64,000 nucleotides of DNA from Paraburkholderia youngii (GCF_013366925.1 NZ_JAALDK010000001.1:4829165-4893164); one strand, 5' to 3'. Shown: positions 16,388-25,532, numbered from the stretch's first letter. The notes: generated by a model not told the origin, from the letters alone. Made by a program: numbers and translations.

Positions 16388-18052
16388 ATGACCAGGGCCG
16401 TGATCGAAGGCGTAATCAACGAATTTCTTGACAGTACAAAACCAGAAGTCCTTGCGATAAGTGGTAAGTGGGGAGTAGGCAAAACGTTTGCGCTTCAGTC
16501 TTTGGTCCAGTCGTACGCCGGCAGCGAATCGTTAAAGCGATATCCGTACGTTTCGGCGTTCGGCGCAAAGTCTATAGGCGACCTGCGCTCCATGATACTT
16601 ATAAAAACAAGGCGCTTCCCCGTGCATCGTGACAAGCTTGGAAAGGTCGTTGATGGCACCGAGCATGTTCTCGCCAAAGGTCGCGGACATGCTATCTGGA
16701 AAACGATTACGACGCTGTCCGAGAAAATCCCTTATGGCGGAAAGCAGGTCACGGTTCTGCTCGAAACAATTGCTGTCTCACTAATCAGCAAGACTGTCAT
16801 TTGTATTGATGACATAGAGCGGCTTGGTTCGGGCATCGCGATGGATGAATTGATGGGTCTCGTTTCCGAACTTAAGGTCGAGTCTCAGTGCAAGGTCATT
16901 CTACTTTTCAACGAAGCGCAGCTAGGCGACCGTGCAAAGCAGTATGAGCAGGCCAGCGAAAAGGTCGTGGACAAAAAGCTTGCGTTCGTGACCACCGCGA
17001 GCGAAGCCGTTGAACTCGGTTTGCCCGTTGGTACTCCGTTGCGAGACTTCGCGATCCCCTGCGTCGAAACGCTCGGGATCAACAATATCCGAACCGTCCA
17101 GAAGATCGCGAATGGACTGCGGACTGTGCAAAACGTGATACCCAACTGCACGGACGCGGTAAAGCAGCAGGCCGCTATCGCCGTAGCAGTGTTCGCCGGA
17201 GCACTATACGAGCAGGGCATTGGCTTTCCGACGGCTGAACAGGTCATCAGCTACAACTGGTACTCAATCGCCATGGGCGTAGGCAATGACACAATCGAGG
17301 AGACGTGGCGCGAGAAGCTGCACGGATGCGGATTTTTAGCTTGCGACGAGTTCGACATGGAAGTGCTGTGCATTTTGAAGAACGGTTACGCGCATGGATC
17401 GGAGCTTGCAAAACACGCGCAGGCTTTAGACGCAGTTGCTGACAGAGCAAGGTTAGACGATGTCTTTACTGAGGCGTGGAAGATATTTCACGACCGAATT
17501 GACGGCACCGCCGAGGATCTAATGCACGCGTTTGTGAACGCTGTCGAGGTTGCTGCGACGGTTATATCGCCCCTTAACTTGAACAGTACAGTCAAGCTGC
17601 TTCGCGAACTCGGCTTTAACAACGAGGCAGATGCCGTGATTGAGAAGTACGTGGAACTCAACGCAGGCCGTCCGGTACTGTTCAGGATCGACGACTCGCC
17701 CTGGTCCCGGGACGTAGACGACGAAACGCTCAAGAGGAGGTTCGCGGAAGAGTTGACAGTGGAAGAAGGCGCGCTTGATTTGGCGTCCGCGGCAATGCTA
17801 TTGATCGAGGAAAAGGGGTGGAACGACAGAATGGAAGAGTCACTGTTGAAAGCTTCACCCGATGACCTCGCCGCATTGTTCAGGGAACATCAGGGCGACA
17901 CTCTGCGAGTGCTGATCGATCACCTGTACCGCGCGGCGCACATGCGCGGCGCGGAAACACAACCGATAGCAGGCACGGTGACCGCCGCGCTTGATCAGAT
18001 TTCGAAAGAGTCGAAGCTCAATGAGATTCGAGTAAGGCGCTGGCGAAAATAA
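16388..18052 (+). CDS. KAP-type P-loop NTPase
   Basis: A 554-residue STAND/KAP-like ATPase. Walker A is GKWGVGKT at 26-33 and Walker B is TVICIDDIERL at 136-146 with the double aspartate typical of KAP proteins. The rest is mostly helical (about 230-550) with no further domain I can name and no membrane helices inserted in the ATPase, unlike several KAP proteins. KAP NTPases occur in several defence systems, for instance Qat. AGGA precedes the ATG. A second gene follows after 98 bases on the same strand and could be its partner. Confidence 0.8.
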   Translation: MTRAVIEGVINEFLDSTKPEVLAISGKWGVGKTFALQSLVQSYAGSESLKRYPYVSAFGAKSIGDLRSMILIKTRRFPVHRDKLGKVVDGTEHVLAKGRGHAIWKTITTLSEKIPYGGKQVTVLLETIAVSLISKTVICIDDIERLGSGIAMDELMGLVSELKVESQCKVILLFNEAQLGDRAKQYEQASEKVVDKKLAFVTTASEAVELGLPVGTPLRDFAIPCVETLGINNIRTVQKIANGLRTVQNVIPNCTDAVKQQAAIAVAVFAGALYEQGIGFPTAEQVISYNWYSIAMGVGNDTIEETWREKLHGCGFLACDEFDMEVLCILKNGYAHGSELAKHAQALDAVADRARLDDVFTEAWKIFHDRIDGTAEDLMHAFVNAVEVAATVISPLNLNSTVKLLRELGFNNEADAVIEKYVELNAGRPVLFRIDDSPWSRDVDDETLKRRFAEELTVEEGALDLASAAMLLIEEKGWNDRMEESLLKASPDDLAALFREHQGDTLRVLIDHLYRAAHMRGAETQPIAGTVTAALDQISKESKLNEIRVRRWRK

Positions 18053-18150
18053 TCGCAGTCTCTGGAAAGATCGGGGGCTAAGACTTTCACGAAGTGGACG
18101 TCGATATTTTTAAAGAAAGGGGACGTCCGGCATCGGGTCAGAGGAGTTCC

Positions 18151-18705
18151 ATGGCGTTGATTATTGGTGATGGTTTGAACGAATTTCGCAAGAAGGTTGC
18201 TGAGGCCACAGTTGCAGTACCCAACTGGCATGTCGGAAGCGACAACTGGCTAGAACATGTATTGAAAGGTCTTTGGCCGCAGTTCGTCGCATTGCGTGAC
18301 GAGATCACAAGCGATGCTACCCGAATCACCGTCGAAGTAAACGCTAACTATGAAAAGTGGCGCGCGCATCTGATCCCCTTGAATCCGGGAGCGTCCGACG
18401 TGGAGATTGATGAGGAAGCTAAACGGCGATCCGGTATTGACAAAACACCTGAAGAGCGAGTTTCCCATCGCTATTTGTGGCGGATCATGCCTCTCTACAC
18501 CGAGGTGGCCATACTCGCAGCGGCACTTTGTGAGGCCGAGATCAATCTTGCCTTGGCATGGGGACTTTCGATGCTCGATAAGGAAGACGTGTTCCAACTA
18601 ATTGAATCGAAGTCGGCGCTAGAAAAATGGGCGGATTCAACCGGTCGTCGCAACACCTTTAATCGACGAGGTGTTTGTGGGACGACCAGCGGGTTGGATG
18701 GGTAA
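18151..18705 (+). CDS. Unrecognised island protein, 3' end truncated by an IS30 relic
   Basis: ATG 18151 follows AGGAG at a good distance, giving 184 residues, mostly helical, with a hydrophobic stretch IMPLYTEVAILAAALCEAEI. The native sequence seems to end near 18655, where IS30-type DNA begins; the last 15 or so residues are read from the insertion. So the gene is probably cut short at its 3' end. It follows the KAP NTPase gene. Function not recognised. Confidence 0.5.
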   Translation: MALIIGDGLNEFRKKVAEATVAVPNWHVGSDNWLEHVLKGLWPQFVALRDEITSDATRITVEVNANYEKWRAHLIPLNPGASDVEIDEEAKRRSGIDKTPEERVSHRYLWRIMPLYTEVAILAAALCEAEINLALAWGLSMLDKEDVFQLIESKSALEKWADSTGRRNTFNRRGVCGTTSGLDG

Positions 18706-18970
18706 ATTGACGGGACGAGGAGTGATGCGCTCGCCAGGCGCGCCGGCACATCGGCGTGAGATCGAGCGGCGATTCTGGAAGCAGATCGCGACAGGCATCA
18801 CAAGCGAAAAGGCAGCAGAGGCAGTTGGCGTGTCGGTGGCAGTAGGTATAGCCTTCACGACTTCGACCGCATCGGAGCATTCCGCGGTTTCCTCCCTTCT
18901 GGTTTGTCCAACGCCTGCCCGCATGCACCGACGCGTGCTTGCGAGCCTACGGACATGGGCAGGCGTCGAA
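18671..18970 (+). pseudogene. IS30-family transposase relic
   Basis: MGKLTGRGVMRSPGAPAHRR, then REIERRFWKQIATGITSEKA and AEAVGVS match the N-terminal helix-turn-helix of Burkholderia IS30-type transposases. The match is lost after about 18846 and no DDE domain follows. Only the start of the transposase remains. Confidence 0.7.
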
Positions 18971-19275
18971 CAAACCTAAAGAAAACCCGCCCCGCGTCAC
19001 GATGTCGGCAAGTTCCCGATCCCTTCGCTAAGAGAGGCCGGCGGCCGCGCGGCCGTGGAAGCGGAAGGCTGCAGGACTGCCGTCAGTCCGAGGAGGACAG
19101 GGGTATTTTGGCCTGCACTCGCGCACGATCGTTAATCACCCGATTGCGCCGATGGTCGGTCAGCAATTGAAGGCACAACAGTCAACCGCGTCGCCTTCTA
19201 TCGAGGGGCGACCTTCACGGCTATGCCCTTAGAACCACACCTTAATGCCCGGTCAACTCACGGCATGGCATGCAC
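18971..19275. other. Intergenic region between the IS30 relic and the palindrome
   Basis: About 300 bases without a recognisable gene. This is the probable junction between the defence cargo and the plasmid-type module. Confidence 0.35.
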
Positions 19276-19435
19276 CTGGCTCCAGCTTCCCGCCCTTGAC
19301 CCGCGACCGTAGCCGATAGCGGGCGCGCATCAAGGGGCGAGGGACCGTGTTGCCCGCACCCCTCCCTCGCCTTTTTCCTTGACACCCGCCCGCTATCGGC
19401 TCCTCCAGTCGCACGGGCGGGAACCCGGGAGCCAG
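19276..19435. repeat. 160-nt nested palindrome upstream of the DUF932 gene
   Basis: Successive arms pair in the correct order around one centre: CTGGCTCC (19276) with GGAGCCAG (19428); TTCCCGCCC (19287) with GGGCGGGAA (19415); AGCCGATAGCGGGCG (19311-19325) with CGCCCGCTATCGGCT (19387-19401), 15 of 15; TCAAGG with CCTTGA; and GGCGAGGGA with TCCCTCGCC around an 18-base loop. The innermost stem is followed by TTTTT and alone looks like a terminator. It may be a structured leader RNA, an attenuator or a DNA hairpin origin. Confidence 0.85.
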
Positions 19436-19542
19436 GCGGTAGCAACGCCAACCCCGAGTTCCACCGGGAAGTGTCCAGCCGCAATGGCAAGGCACCTCCC
19501 CTCGCCCGGTTCAGGTCCTCAACCTTGACTGTGGAGATTGCC

Positions 19543-20376
19543 ATGCAACTCGCTTCCTCTTTCCATTGCCGGTCCCCAATGCTGCGCGCTGACTCGCCGC
19601 TTTCGGACGACCAGATTCGCCACGTTGCCCCTTCCATCTTCGCGGACGACAAACACGAAAGCCGTTCCGAACGCTACACCTACATTCCCACCATCGACGT
19701 CCTGCGCGGTCTGCGCAACGAAGGGTTTCAGCCGTTCATGATCTGCCAGACCCGTGTTCGCGATCAGGGCAAGCGCGAGTTCACAAAACACATGCTGCGG
19801 CTTCGCCACGCCGACCAGATCACCGGCGAGGAAGCCGACGAAATCGTGCTGCTGAACTCGCACGACGGCACCAGCAGTTACCAGATGCTGGCAGGCGCAT
19901 TCCGGTTTGTCTGCCAGAACGGCATGGTCGCGGGCGAGAACATCGCCGATATCCGCGTGCCACACAAAGGCAACGTCATCCAGAACGTAGTCAATGGCGC
20001 TTTCGACGTGCTCGACGGCTTCGACCTGATCCGCGGGCAGAAGGACAGCATGCGCGCCGTCGATCTGAGCCGCGACGAGCAGCATGCATTCGCCCGTTCC
20101 GCCCTTGCGCTGCGCTACGACCCGACCGACGCCGAGGCACTGGCCCCCGTCACCGAAAGCCAGCTACTGGTACCGCGCCGTTTCGAGGATCGCCGCGACG
20201 ACCTGTGGACCGTATTCAACCGCGTGCAGGAAAACCTCACGAAGGGCGGGCTGCATGGACGCTCGCGCAGCGGACGCGCCATGTCGACTCGCCCCATCAC
20301 CGGCATCGACCAGAACGTGAAGCTCAACCGCGCGCTGTGGATGCTCGCTGACGCCATGCGCCAGATGAAAGCATAA
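19543..20376 (+). CDS. DUF932 domain protein (plasmid/ICE type)
   Basis: 277 residues from ATG 19543, which has GGAG eight bases upstream. The protein matches the DUF932 family seen on conjugative plasmids and phages: YTYIPTIDVLRGLRNEGFQP, FTKHMLRLRH, GTSSYQMLAGAFRFVCQNGM and DQNVKLNRALWMLADAMRQM. The family function is unknown; it is thought to assist plasmid or phage DNA maintenance. It is the first gene of a plasmid-type block followed by a ParB-like gene 122 bases downstream. Confidence 0.88.
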   Translation: MQLASSFHCRSPMLRADSPLSDDQIRHVAPSIFADDKHESRSERYTYIPTIDVLRGLRNEGFQPFMICQTRVRDQGKREFTKHMLRLRHADQITGEEADEIVLLNSHDGTSSYQMLAGAFRFVCQNGMVAGENIADIRVPHKGNVIQNVVNGAFDVLDGFDLIRGQKDSMRAVDLSRDEQHAFARSALALRYDPTDAEALAPVTESQLLVPRRFEDRRDDLWTVFNRVQENLTKGGLHGRSRSGRAMSTRPITGIDQNVKLNRALWMLADAMRQMKA

Positions 20377-20498
20377 GCGCCTCAGGGACGGCAACGTCCC
20401 CCCGCCTCGCTCCATCAGGACTCCTAGCCAGGTTACGTCCTGATGGAATCCGGCAGGACCCGCCCCGGAACCTTCTTTTTAATTTTCTGGAGTCAGTC

Positions 20499-22739
20499 AT
20501 GCAATCTCAAGTCGAAACCCCTGCGGCAACCACTGACGAAACCGTTTCGCCGCTCGAAACCAACCTCGGCAACGAACAGCTGGTCGCCACCGTGGCGTAT
20601 TCCAGCCTGCGGCCCTCGCCGATCAACGCCCGCACGAAACCGCTCTCGAACATTCCGGCGCTTGCCGCGAGCATCCGGGCAAAGGGTCTGCTGCAAAACC
20701 TCGTCGTCCATGAGATGAAGGGATCGCGTGGCAAACAGCACCGGTATGGTGTCTGCGCGGGCCAGCGTCGCAAAGCCGCGCTCGACCTGCTTTACGAGCA
20801 GAACCATATCGCGGCGGACTATCCGGTGCCGGTGCGGATCGTCAGCGAAGGCGAAGCCCTCGCCATTTCGCTGATCGAGAACAGCGAACGCGAAGGACTC
20901 GACCCGTTCGACGTTCTGCGCGCGTACCGGATGCTCGCTGAGGAAGGCCGCAGTGTCGATTACATCGCGGCGCTGTTCTCTGCCTCGCCACTCACGGTCA
21001 AGCGTCGCATGAGGCTCGCTAACGTGTCGCCCAAACTGCTCACGCTGCTGCGCGACGACGCAATCACGCTCGATCAGCTTGCTGCGCTCGCCCTCGCAGA
21101 CGATCACGAAACGCAGGAAAATGTGTGGTTCGACGCAAACGAGTGGCAACGTCAGCCGAACTACCTGCGGCAGTCGATCACGCGCGCCGAGATCGACGCG
21201 AGCCGTAGCCGTCTCGTACGCTTTGTCGGCCTCGCCGCCTATGAAGCAGCGGGCGGCTACGTGCGCCGCGACCTGTTCAGCGACGACGAGAACGCCGGGT
21301 ACATCGCCGACGCCGAACTGCTGCAGAAGCTCGTCGCGCAAAAGCTCGACGCTGCTGCAGCCGAAGTCCAGGCCGAGGGATGGGGCTGGACGGAAACGCG
21401 AGTCGAACGCGATTTTGCCGAACTGAACCGCCACGGCAGGCTGCGCCCGGTGCAGCGCCAATACACCGACGACGAACAGCGCGAAATGGACGCCTTCACC
21501 GCGCAGCAGGACGAACTGGCTGAAAAGATCGAAGCACTGTCGGAGGGCGACGAAGATGCCTACGAGGAAGCCGACCGGCTTGACGACGAAAGCGAGCGCG
21601 TCAATGCGTCGATCATCGCACTCGAAAGCCGCACGCTCGTATGGGACGCGCAGCAGATGGCCGACGCGGGTGCATTCGTGATCGTCGGGCCGCAGGGCGA
21701 ACTCGTCATCGAACGCGGCCTCGTGCGACGCGAGAATAGCGCCGCGCTCGACGCGGCAGGCGCGACCGTAACTGGCATCGCCACAGCCGAAGGCCCAGAT
21801 ACCGTATGCGCGAAGGCTGTGAAAGTTAAACCCGTCCACAGTGCGAAACTCTGCCAGCGGCTCACGGCACACCGCACCGCTGCCGTCCACGCGGAACTGG
21901 TCGCGCAGCCCACCGTAGCGCTCGCCGCCCTGCTGCACTACCTGGCCCCGAAGGCGCTGCCCGAGCACTACGGGCACGCGTCCTCACGCAGCTATTTCGC
22001 ACTGTCCGGCGAGAACAACCACGACAGCCTGCTGTGCGCTGCCGACGACCTGTCCGCCAGCCCCGCATGGAATGCCATCGAAACGCAGCGGGCGCGCTGG
22101 ATTGCGGAACTGCCCGCAAAGCGGGGTGACCTCCTGCCGTGGCTGATCGAACAGGATCCCGGCACGACGCTGCTCGACCTGCTCGCGTTCTGCACCGGCA
22201 CGCTGCTCGACGGAATCGTGGCCGAAGAAAAGCCGCTTGCGATCAACACGCTCGCAAGTGCGCTGAACCTCGACATGACCCGGTACTGGACGGCGACGCG
22301 TGCGACGTACTTCGATCATGTCAGCAAGGCGCGTATCGCGGAAGTCGTGTCCGCTGCCGTGTCACCCAAGGCCGCAATCGACCTCGAAAAAATGAAGAAA
22401 GCAGACGCGGCAGCAGCAGCGGAGCTTCGGCTCGCAAAGGCAGCATGGCTCCCGGAAATCCTCACCGATCGTGAATTCCCGGCCATACCCTCATGGGAAA
22501 ACCGTGACGACGAGGATGAGGCCGACAGCGACGACGCGGACACTGGAGACGGTGCGGACGAAACGCCGGAAGGCGACGCCCCCGGTGCGGAACCGGATGC
22601 AAGTAACGGCACAGAACACGTCAACGACACACCCACCGACGCAGGAGTTGCGCCTGCCGTCGGTAGCCCGCTGACGCCGTGGCCCGTCCCGACTTCCGAC
22701 AGCAAGAATGGCACGCAATCCCGCCCGCTCGCGACGTAA
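20499..22739 (+). CDS. Large ParB/RepB-family plasmid protein
   Basis: 746 residues, about twice the length of chromosomal ParB. Residues 28-130 are the ParB/Srx N-terminal domain (LRPSPINART, LAASIRAKGLLQNLVV, YGVCAGQRRKAAL) and 120-210 the helix-turn-helix region (LIENSEREGLDPFDVLRAYR, ALFSASPLTVKRRMRLANVS). The rest is a long helical domain known from plasmid and ICE ParB-like proteins, with a very acidic tail (about 665-715). The N-terminal family binds CTP or acts on DNA; no ParA partner of the usual kind precedes it, although a ParA-like ATPase lies on the opposite strand at 23736-24428. It may serve maintenance or transfer rather than segregation. Confidence 0.88.
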   Translation: MQSQVETPAATTDETVSPLETNLGNEQLVATVAYSSLRPSPINARTKPLSNIPALAASIRAKGLLQNLVVHEMKGSRGKQHRYGVCAGQRRKAALDLLYEQNHIAADYPVPVRIVSEGEALAISLIENSEREGLDPFDVLRAYRMLAEEGRSVDYIAALFSASPLTVKRRMRLANVSPKLLTLLRDDAITLDQLAALALADDHETQENVWFDANEWQRQPNYLRQSITRAEIDASRSRLVRFVGLAAYEAAGGYVRRDLFSDDENAGYIADAELLQKLVAQKLDAAAAEVQAEGWGWTETRVERDFAELNRHGRLRPVQRQYTDDEQREMDAFTAQQDELAEKIEALSEGDEDAYEEADRLDDESERVNASIIALESRTLVWDAQQMADAGAFVIVGPQGELVIERGLVRRENSAALDAAGATVTGIATAEGPDTVCAKAVKVKPVHSAKLCQRLTAHRTAAVHAELVAQPTVALAALLHYLAPKALPEHYGHASSRSYFALSGENNHDSLLCAADDLSASPAWNAIETQRARWIAELPAKRGDLLPWLIEQDPGTTLLDLLAFCTGTLLDGIVAEEKPLAINTLASALNLDMTRYWTATRATYFDHVSKARIAEVVSAAVSPKAAIDLEKMKKADAAAAAELRLAKAAWLPEILTDREFPAIPSWENRDDEDEADSDDADTGDGADETPEGDAPGAEPDASNGTEHVNDTPTDAGVAPAVGSPLTPWPVPTSDSKNGTQSRPLAT

Positions 22740-22823
22740 TGCAACCCCTCGCCCCGGCAACGAGGCAAAGCAGGCGGCAAGCCCGTATCCGCCGCCTGCC
22801 GGACTGAACTGGAGAAACCCATC

Positions 22824-23069
22824 ATGACCAACCGCATCCGCATAGCCGTGCTCGCCACCAATGCCGAAGGCTCGCCCGACCTCTACCTGACTTTCGTTGA
22901 AACCACCGATCTGCAATACAACGAAGGCCAGCACTACGACATGGCCCTTGCCCGCGCCGAAGATGAAGGCTATCGGGCACCGATGATTGCCTTCGACCAG
23001 CACGACATGGCTGCAAACGTGCTTCGTCACGCCGCTGACTTCATGGAAGGTGACACAAACGGCGTGTAA
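22824..23069 (+). CDS. Small conserved plasmid-type hypothetical protein
   Basis: 81 residues, acidic, no membrane segment. ATG 22824 follows GGAG at a normal distance and the gene trails the ParB-like gene by 84 bases on the same strand, so it likely belongs to that transcript. YDMALARAEDEGYRAPMIAF is the most distinctive part. Its 3' end overlaps the convergent TraM-like gene by 43 bases. Function unknown. Confidence 0.75.
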   Translation: MTNRIRIAVLATNAEGSPDLYLTFVETTDLQYNEGQHYDMALARAEDEGYRAPMIAFDQHDMAANVLRHAADFMEGDTNGV

Positions 23070-23743
23070 TCCGTGCGGGCAGACGGCGAGCTCTCTGCCC
23101 GCCCCCAATGCACGCCTGCCCACCATCCGGCCAGCGCGCCCGCACCCGCCGCCGCAAGCATCACAATCAGCCCACAGACGACCAGCCCATAGCATGCCCG
23201 CACGAGTCGCCGCATGGCGACGTGCCCGAATGACGTGAGCGCGACATCGATCCGTTTCTGCTGCTCACGAACGGCGACAGTCGTCGCCCCCACGAGCCGG
23301 TTACCAGCAACGCGGGCAATGTGGTTCGCTGCCCGCTGCGTGAGTGTAGCCAGCGCCTCGTCGTTCAGCGCCGCAACCGCGGTCCGGTAGCGCGATTCCT
23401 GCTCGGCGGTCATTTGCTCCGCCAGTTCGATCGTGGCCTTGCAGCGCGCGAGCGCGTCACGATGCTGCGTCATCAACGCATCCGTCGCTGCCCGCGCCTC
23501 CGTCCGCACGAGGTCCATACTGTCCGCGCCCGCCTGCCGGATACGCTCCGGCATGGCTTCGTAGAGTCGCCCGTAATGTTCGAGCATGACCAACACAGAC
23601 CACAACGCATCGTTGTCGCGCAGGTTGAGTGCGCCGGACACCCGCCGCATTCTCAGGACACTGGCATCGTCGGGCAATTCACCCGTGACGTCGAGAAACA
23701 GGCGGGCGAGCGCGTCCGGCGATCCACCGCGTCTGTTACCCAC
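23027..23743 (-). CDS. TraM-like conjugation/stability protein with C-terminal TM
   Basis: 238 residues from GTG 23743, overlapping the end of the ATPase gene by eight bases. The protein is helical with one strong membrane segment near 183-205 (YGLVVCGLIVMLAAAGAGAL) and a short tail. It is the third gene of a trio in the order small basic protein, ParA-like ATPase, membrane protein, the arrangement of IncP traK-traL-traM next to oriT. The sequence itself is not diagnostic, so the name rests on order, size and the nearby nic-like site; stbC of IncW plasmids is the alternative. Confidence 0.6.
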   Translation of the reverse strand: MGNRRGGSPDALARLFLDVTGELPDDASVLRMRRVSGALNLRDNDALWSVLVMLEHYGRLYEAMPERIRQAGADSMDLVRTEARAATDALMTQHRDALARCKATIELAEQMTAEQESRYRTAVAALNDEALATLTQRAANHIARVAGNRLVGATTVAVREQQKRIDVALTSFGHVAMRRLVRACYGLVVCGLIVMLAAAGAGALAGWWAGVHWGRAESSPSARTDYTPFVSPSMKSAA

Positions 23744-24428
23744 CGGCCGTCACCCTGGCAAACATGGTTCCGCATAGCGCGCACCAGCGCAGCAGTTCTG
23801 CCCGTTCACCGATATGCATTGTCTCCGCTGCCCTGCGGATCGACAGGCGCTGGCTACGCAACTCGTCAGCGACGCGATCCGCAAGGTCCGGAAAATCCAG
23901 CGACTGGCCCTGCTTCTCGACAGCCGTCCTCAGTTGTGAATCCCGGTACAGCGTGAATTTCTCCGGTGAACCGAAATAGCCGTTACGCACCACATGCGTC
24001 ACCGCATCCGGAAACGTCGCCCCGAACTTGAACAGCAATTCGAGGCTGTCCCGCTGCCGGTTGATCACCCACAGCACAACAAGTCGTCGCGCCAGTTCAT
24101 CGAGAGTACTGGCTAGCGTTCCTCCATATTGCGCGACGCCGGTCTGGCTCCGCGCTGCCGTGTTGACGACAACGGTCGCGTTCCGGTGCCGGTCGCAGAA
24201 ATTGACGAAATCGATCCAGCCGCTCGCGTCATCCAGATCGCATGCCCCGCATTCGATCTCACCGTGAACCGCTTTCATGACATCCGGGTTGGACGTATCC
24301 GTCTCGACTAGCACGACGTCGACGTCCGTGCGTCGCAGGTAATCGATCAGTGCCAGCGTCACGACGCTCTTTCCGACACCACCCTTGCTGCCGCCGACCA
24401 TATAGATGGGGGGATTTGCTGTTGCCAT
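23736..24428 (-). CDS. ParA/MinD-type ATPase, TraL/StbB-like
   Basis: 230 residues with a deviant Walker A GGSKGGVGKS (12-21), the switch-like VLVETDTSNPDV (38-49) and VVVNTAARS (86-94). Size and motif match TraL of IncP and StbB of IncW conjugation regions, which are ParA-family ATPases rather than true partition ATPases. ATG 24428 is preceded by GAGG and lies nine bases after the upstream stop. Expected role is in plasmid stability or placing DNA for transfer. Confidence 0.75.
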   Translation of the reverse strand: MATANPPIYMVGGSKGGVGKSVVTLALIDYLRRTDVDVVLVETDTSNPDVMKAVHGEIECGACDLDDASGWIDFVNFCDRHRNATVVVNTAARSQTGVAQYGGTLASTLDELARRLVVLWVINRQRDSLELLFKFGATFPDAVTHVVRNGYFGSPEKFTLYRDSQLRTAVEKQGQSLDFPDLADRVADELRSQRLSIRRAAETMHIGERAELLRWCALCGTMFARVTAGG

Positions 24429-24437
24429 GCCACACCT

Positions 24438-24899
24438 CTACAGATTTTCGGTGTCCGGGCTGATCGAAAATCCGAGGAAGCCCCTCACCGGTTGCCCCGG
24501 CCTGGTTACGCCCCCATCCCCTTTTTGCTGTGTCCCGCTGCGTGGCGGTTTATCGTGTGTTGCATCTGCCTGTGAGGGTTTCCTGCCTCGCACGGCGACC
24601 GATGCATTCGCGCGCGCCGGCTCATTCCCGCCCCGCCGGATTCGTCCTTTTCCGTCCGCACGGCGCATCGCGTATCTCAGGGAATTGACCGATACCGCGA
24701 TGCCTTCCTGTGCAGCCTCCTCGATCAGTTCACTGAGCGTGTATCCCTTCTCCCGCGCTGTGCCGATCTGTTTCTGGATGGATTTGACGCCGTCGCTTAC
24801 CTTGAGCGGCTGATCGCTTGTCGCTTTTTCAGGCAGCGCATCGAGCCTGCGTCCGAACGCCTCCCACTGCCCTCGCGTGAAACTCCTGACAACCGGCAT
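24438..24899 (-). CDS. TraK-like oriT-proximal DNA-binding protein
   Basis: 153 residues, basic. Residues 35-85 (VKSIQKQIGTAREKGYTLSE, then LIEEAAQEGIAVSVNSLRYA) have the helix pattern of MobC/TraK/StbA-type DNA-binding proteins that detect oriT-flanking repeats. The C-terminal half is disordered and rich in Arg, Gly and Pro. It is the first gene of the leftward trio and lies nearest the nic-like sequence at 25533-25543, as traK does in RP4. Confidence 0.6.
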   Translation of the reverse strand: MPVVRSFTRGQWEAFGRRLDALPEKATSDQPLKVSDGVKSIQKQIGTAREKGYTLSELIEEAAQEGIAVSVNSLRYAMRRADGKGRIRRGGNEPARANASVAVRGRKPSQADATHDKPPRSGTQQKGDGGVTRPGQPVRGFLGFSISPDTENL

Positions 24900-25532
24900 G
24901 ACTGGCTCCGACGCACGACCTTGATCGCATCTTGAACAGGCGTTAATACGTCGTCAACACCCACCGCTGGTGCTTTCCGGCGTGGCTGGAATACAGCGGA
25001 ATCCGGAGGAACAGGACGGAACAAAAAATATTTTTCTGCTGTTATTCGACGTCCCGTCCACACACACGGAGTTACGCGCATGCATCAGGCATGCACGCGG
25101 ACTTCAACGGCGGCGAGCACTGTACACACGTGGATTCACGCTGCAAGACAACCGCGGCGCATTTGAAGCCACTGGTAGACACACTCGGCACGCCTCTGCC
25201 TCACTTCGCAGTCGCCACGCCTGCACACTCGACTTGTACGGATAGTTACAGTCGTGCGAGAGGGCGCGAACGTTTAACACCACCTGCCTTGCATCACGTG
25301 ACACGTCGCACACATTCGACGTCACCCCGTTGTCGACATTCTTTTTCCGTGCATTACATCTCGAGCGCGCACCACTCGCAGATCAGACGCACGCCGCGCG
25401 CTTCGTTGCATCACGACTGCGAAGTCGCAACGCACGGCAGTTACACGGACGCGCATTCCGGTTGTACACGGCTTGCATCTCGAGCACACCGAAGTCACGC
25501 TCGACACCAACAACAACTTGAAAATCGGTGAC
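24900..25532. other. Non-coding oriT-proximal region, rich in CAC words and short palindromes
   Basis: More than 600 bases without a convincing gene. From about 25060 the plus strand repeats CAC-containing words. TGTACAC occurs near 25121 and 25463, and CATCTCGAGC near 25357 and 25469. CGCGCATGC and GCATGCACGCG face each other around 25077-25101. This is the DNA expected to carry TraK-type binding sites and the promoter of the leftward tra genes. Confidence 0.5.

Noticed and set aside
20493..21977. 494-codon open frame on the minus strand opposite the ParB-like gene
   Set aside because: It is a mirror of high-GC coding sequence: the plus-strand frame has clear ParB motifs, a ribosome binding site and family length, while the antisense product shows no domain.
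24900..25532. CRISPR array in the CAC-rich region
   Set aside because: The repeated words are short and irregularly spaced; there are no equal-length repeats with unique spacers and no cas gene.
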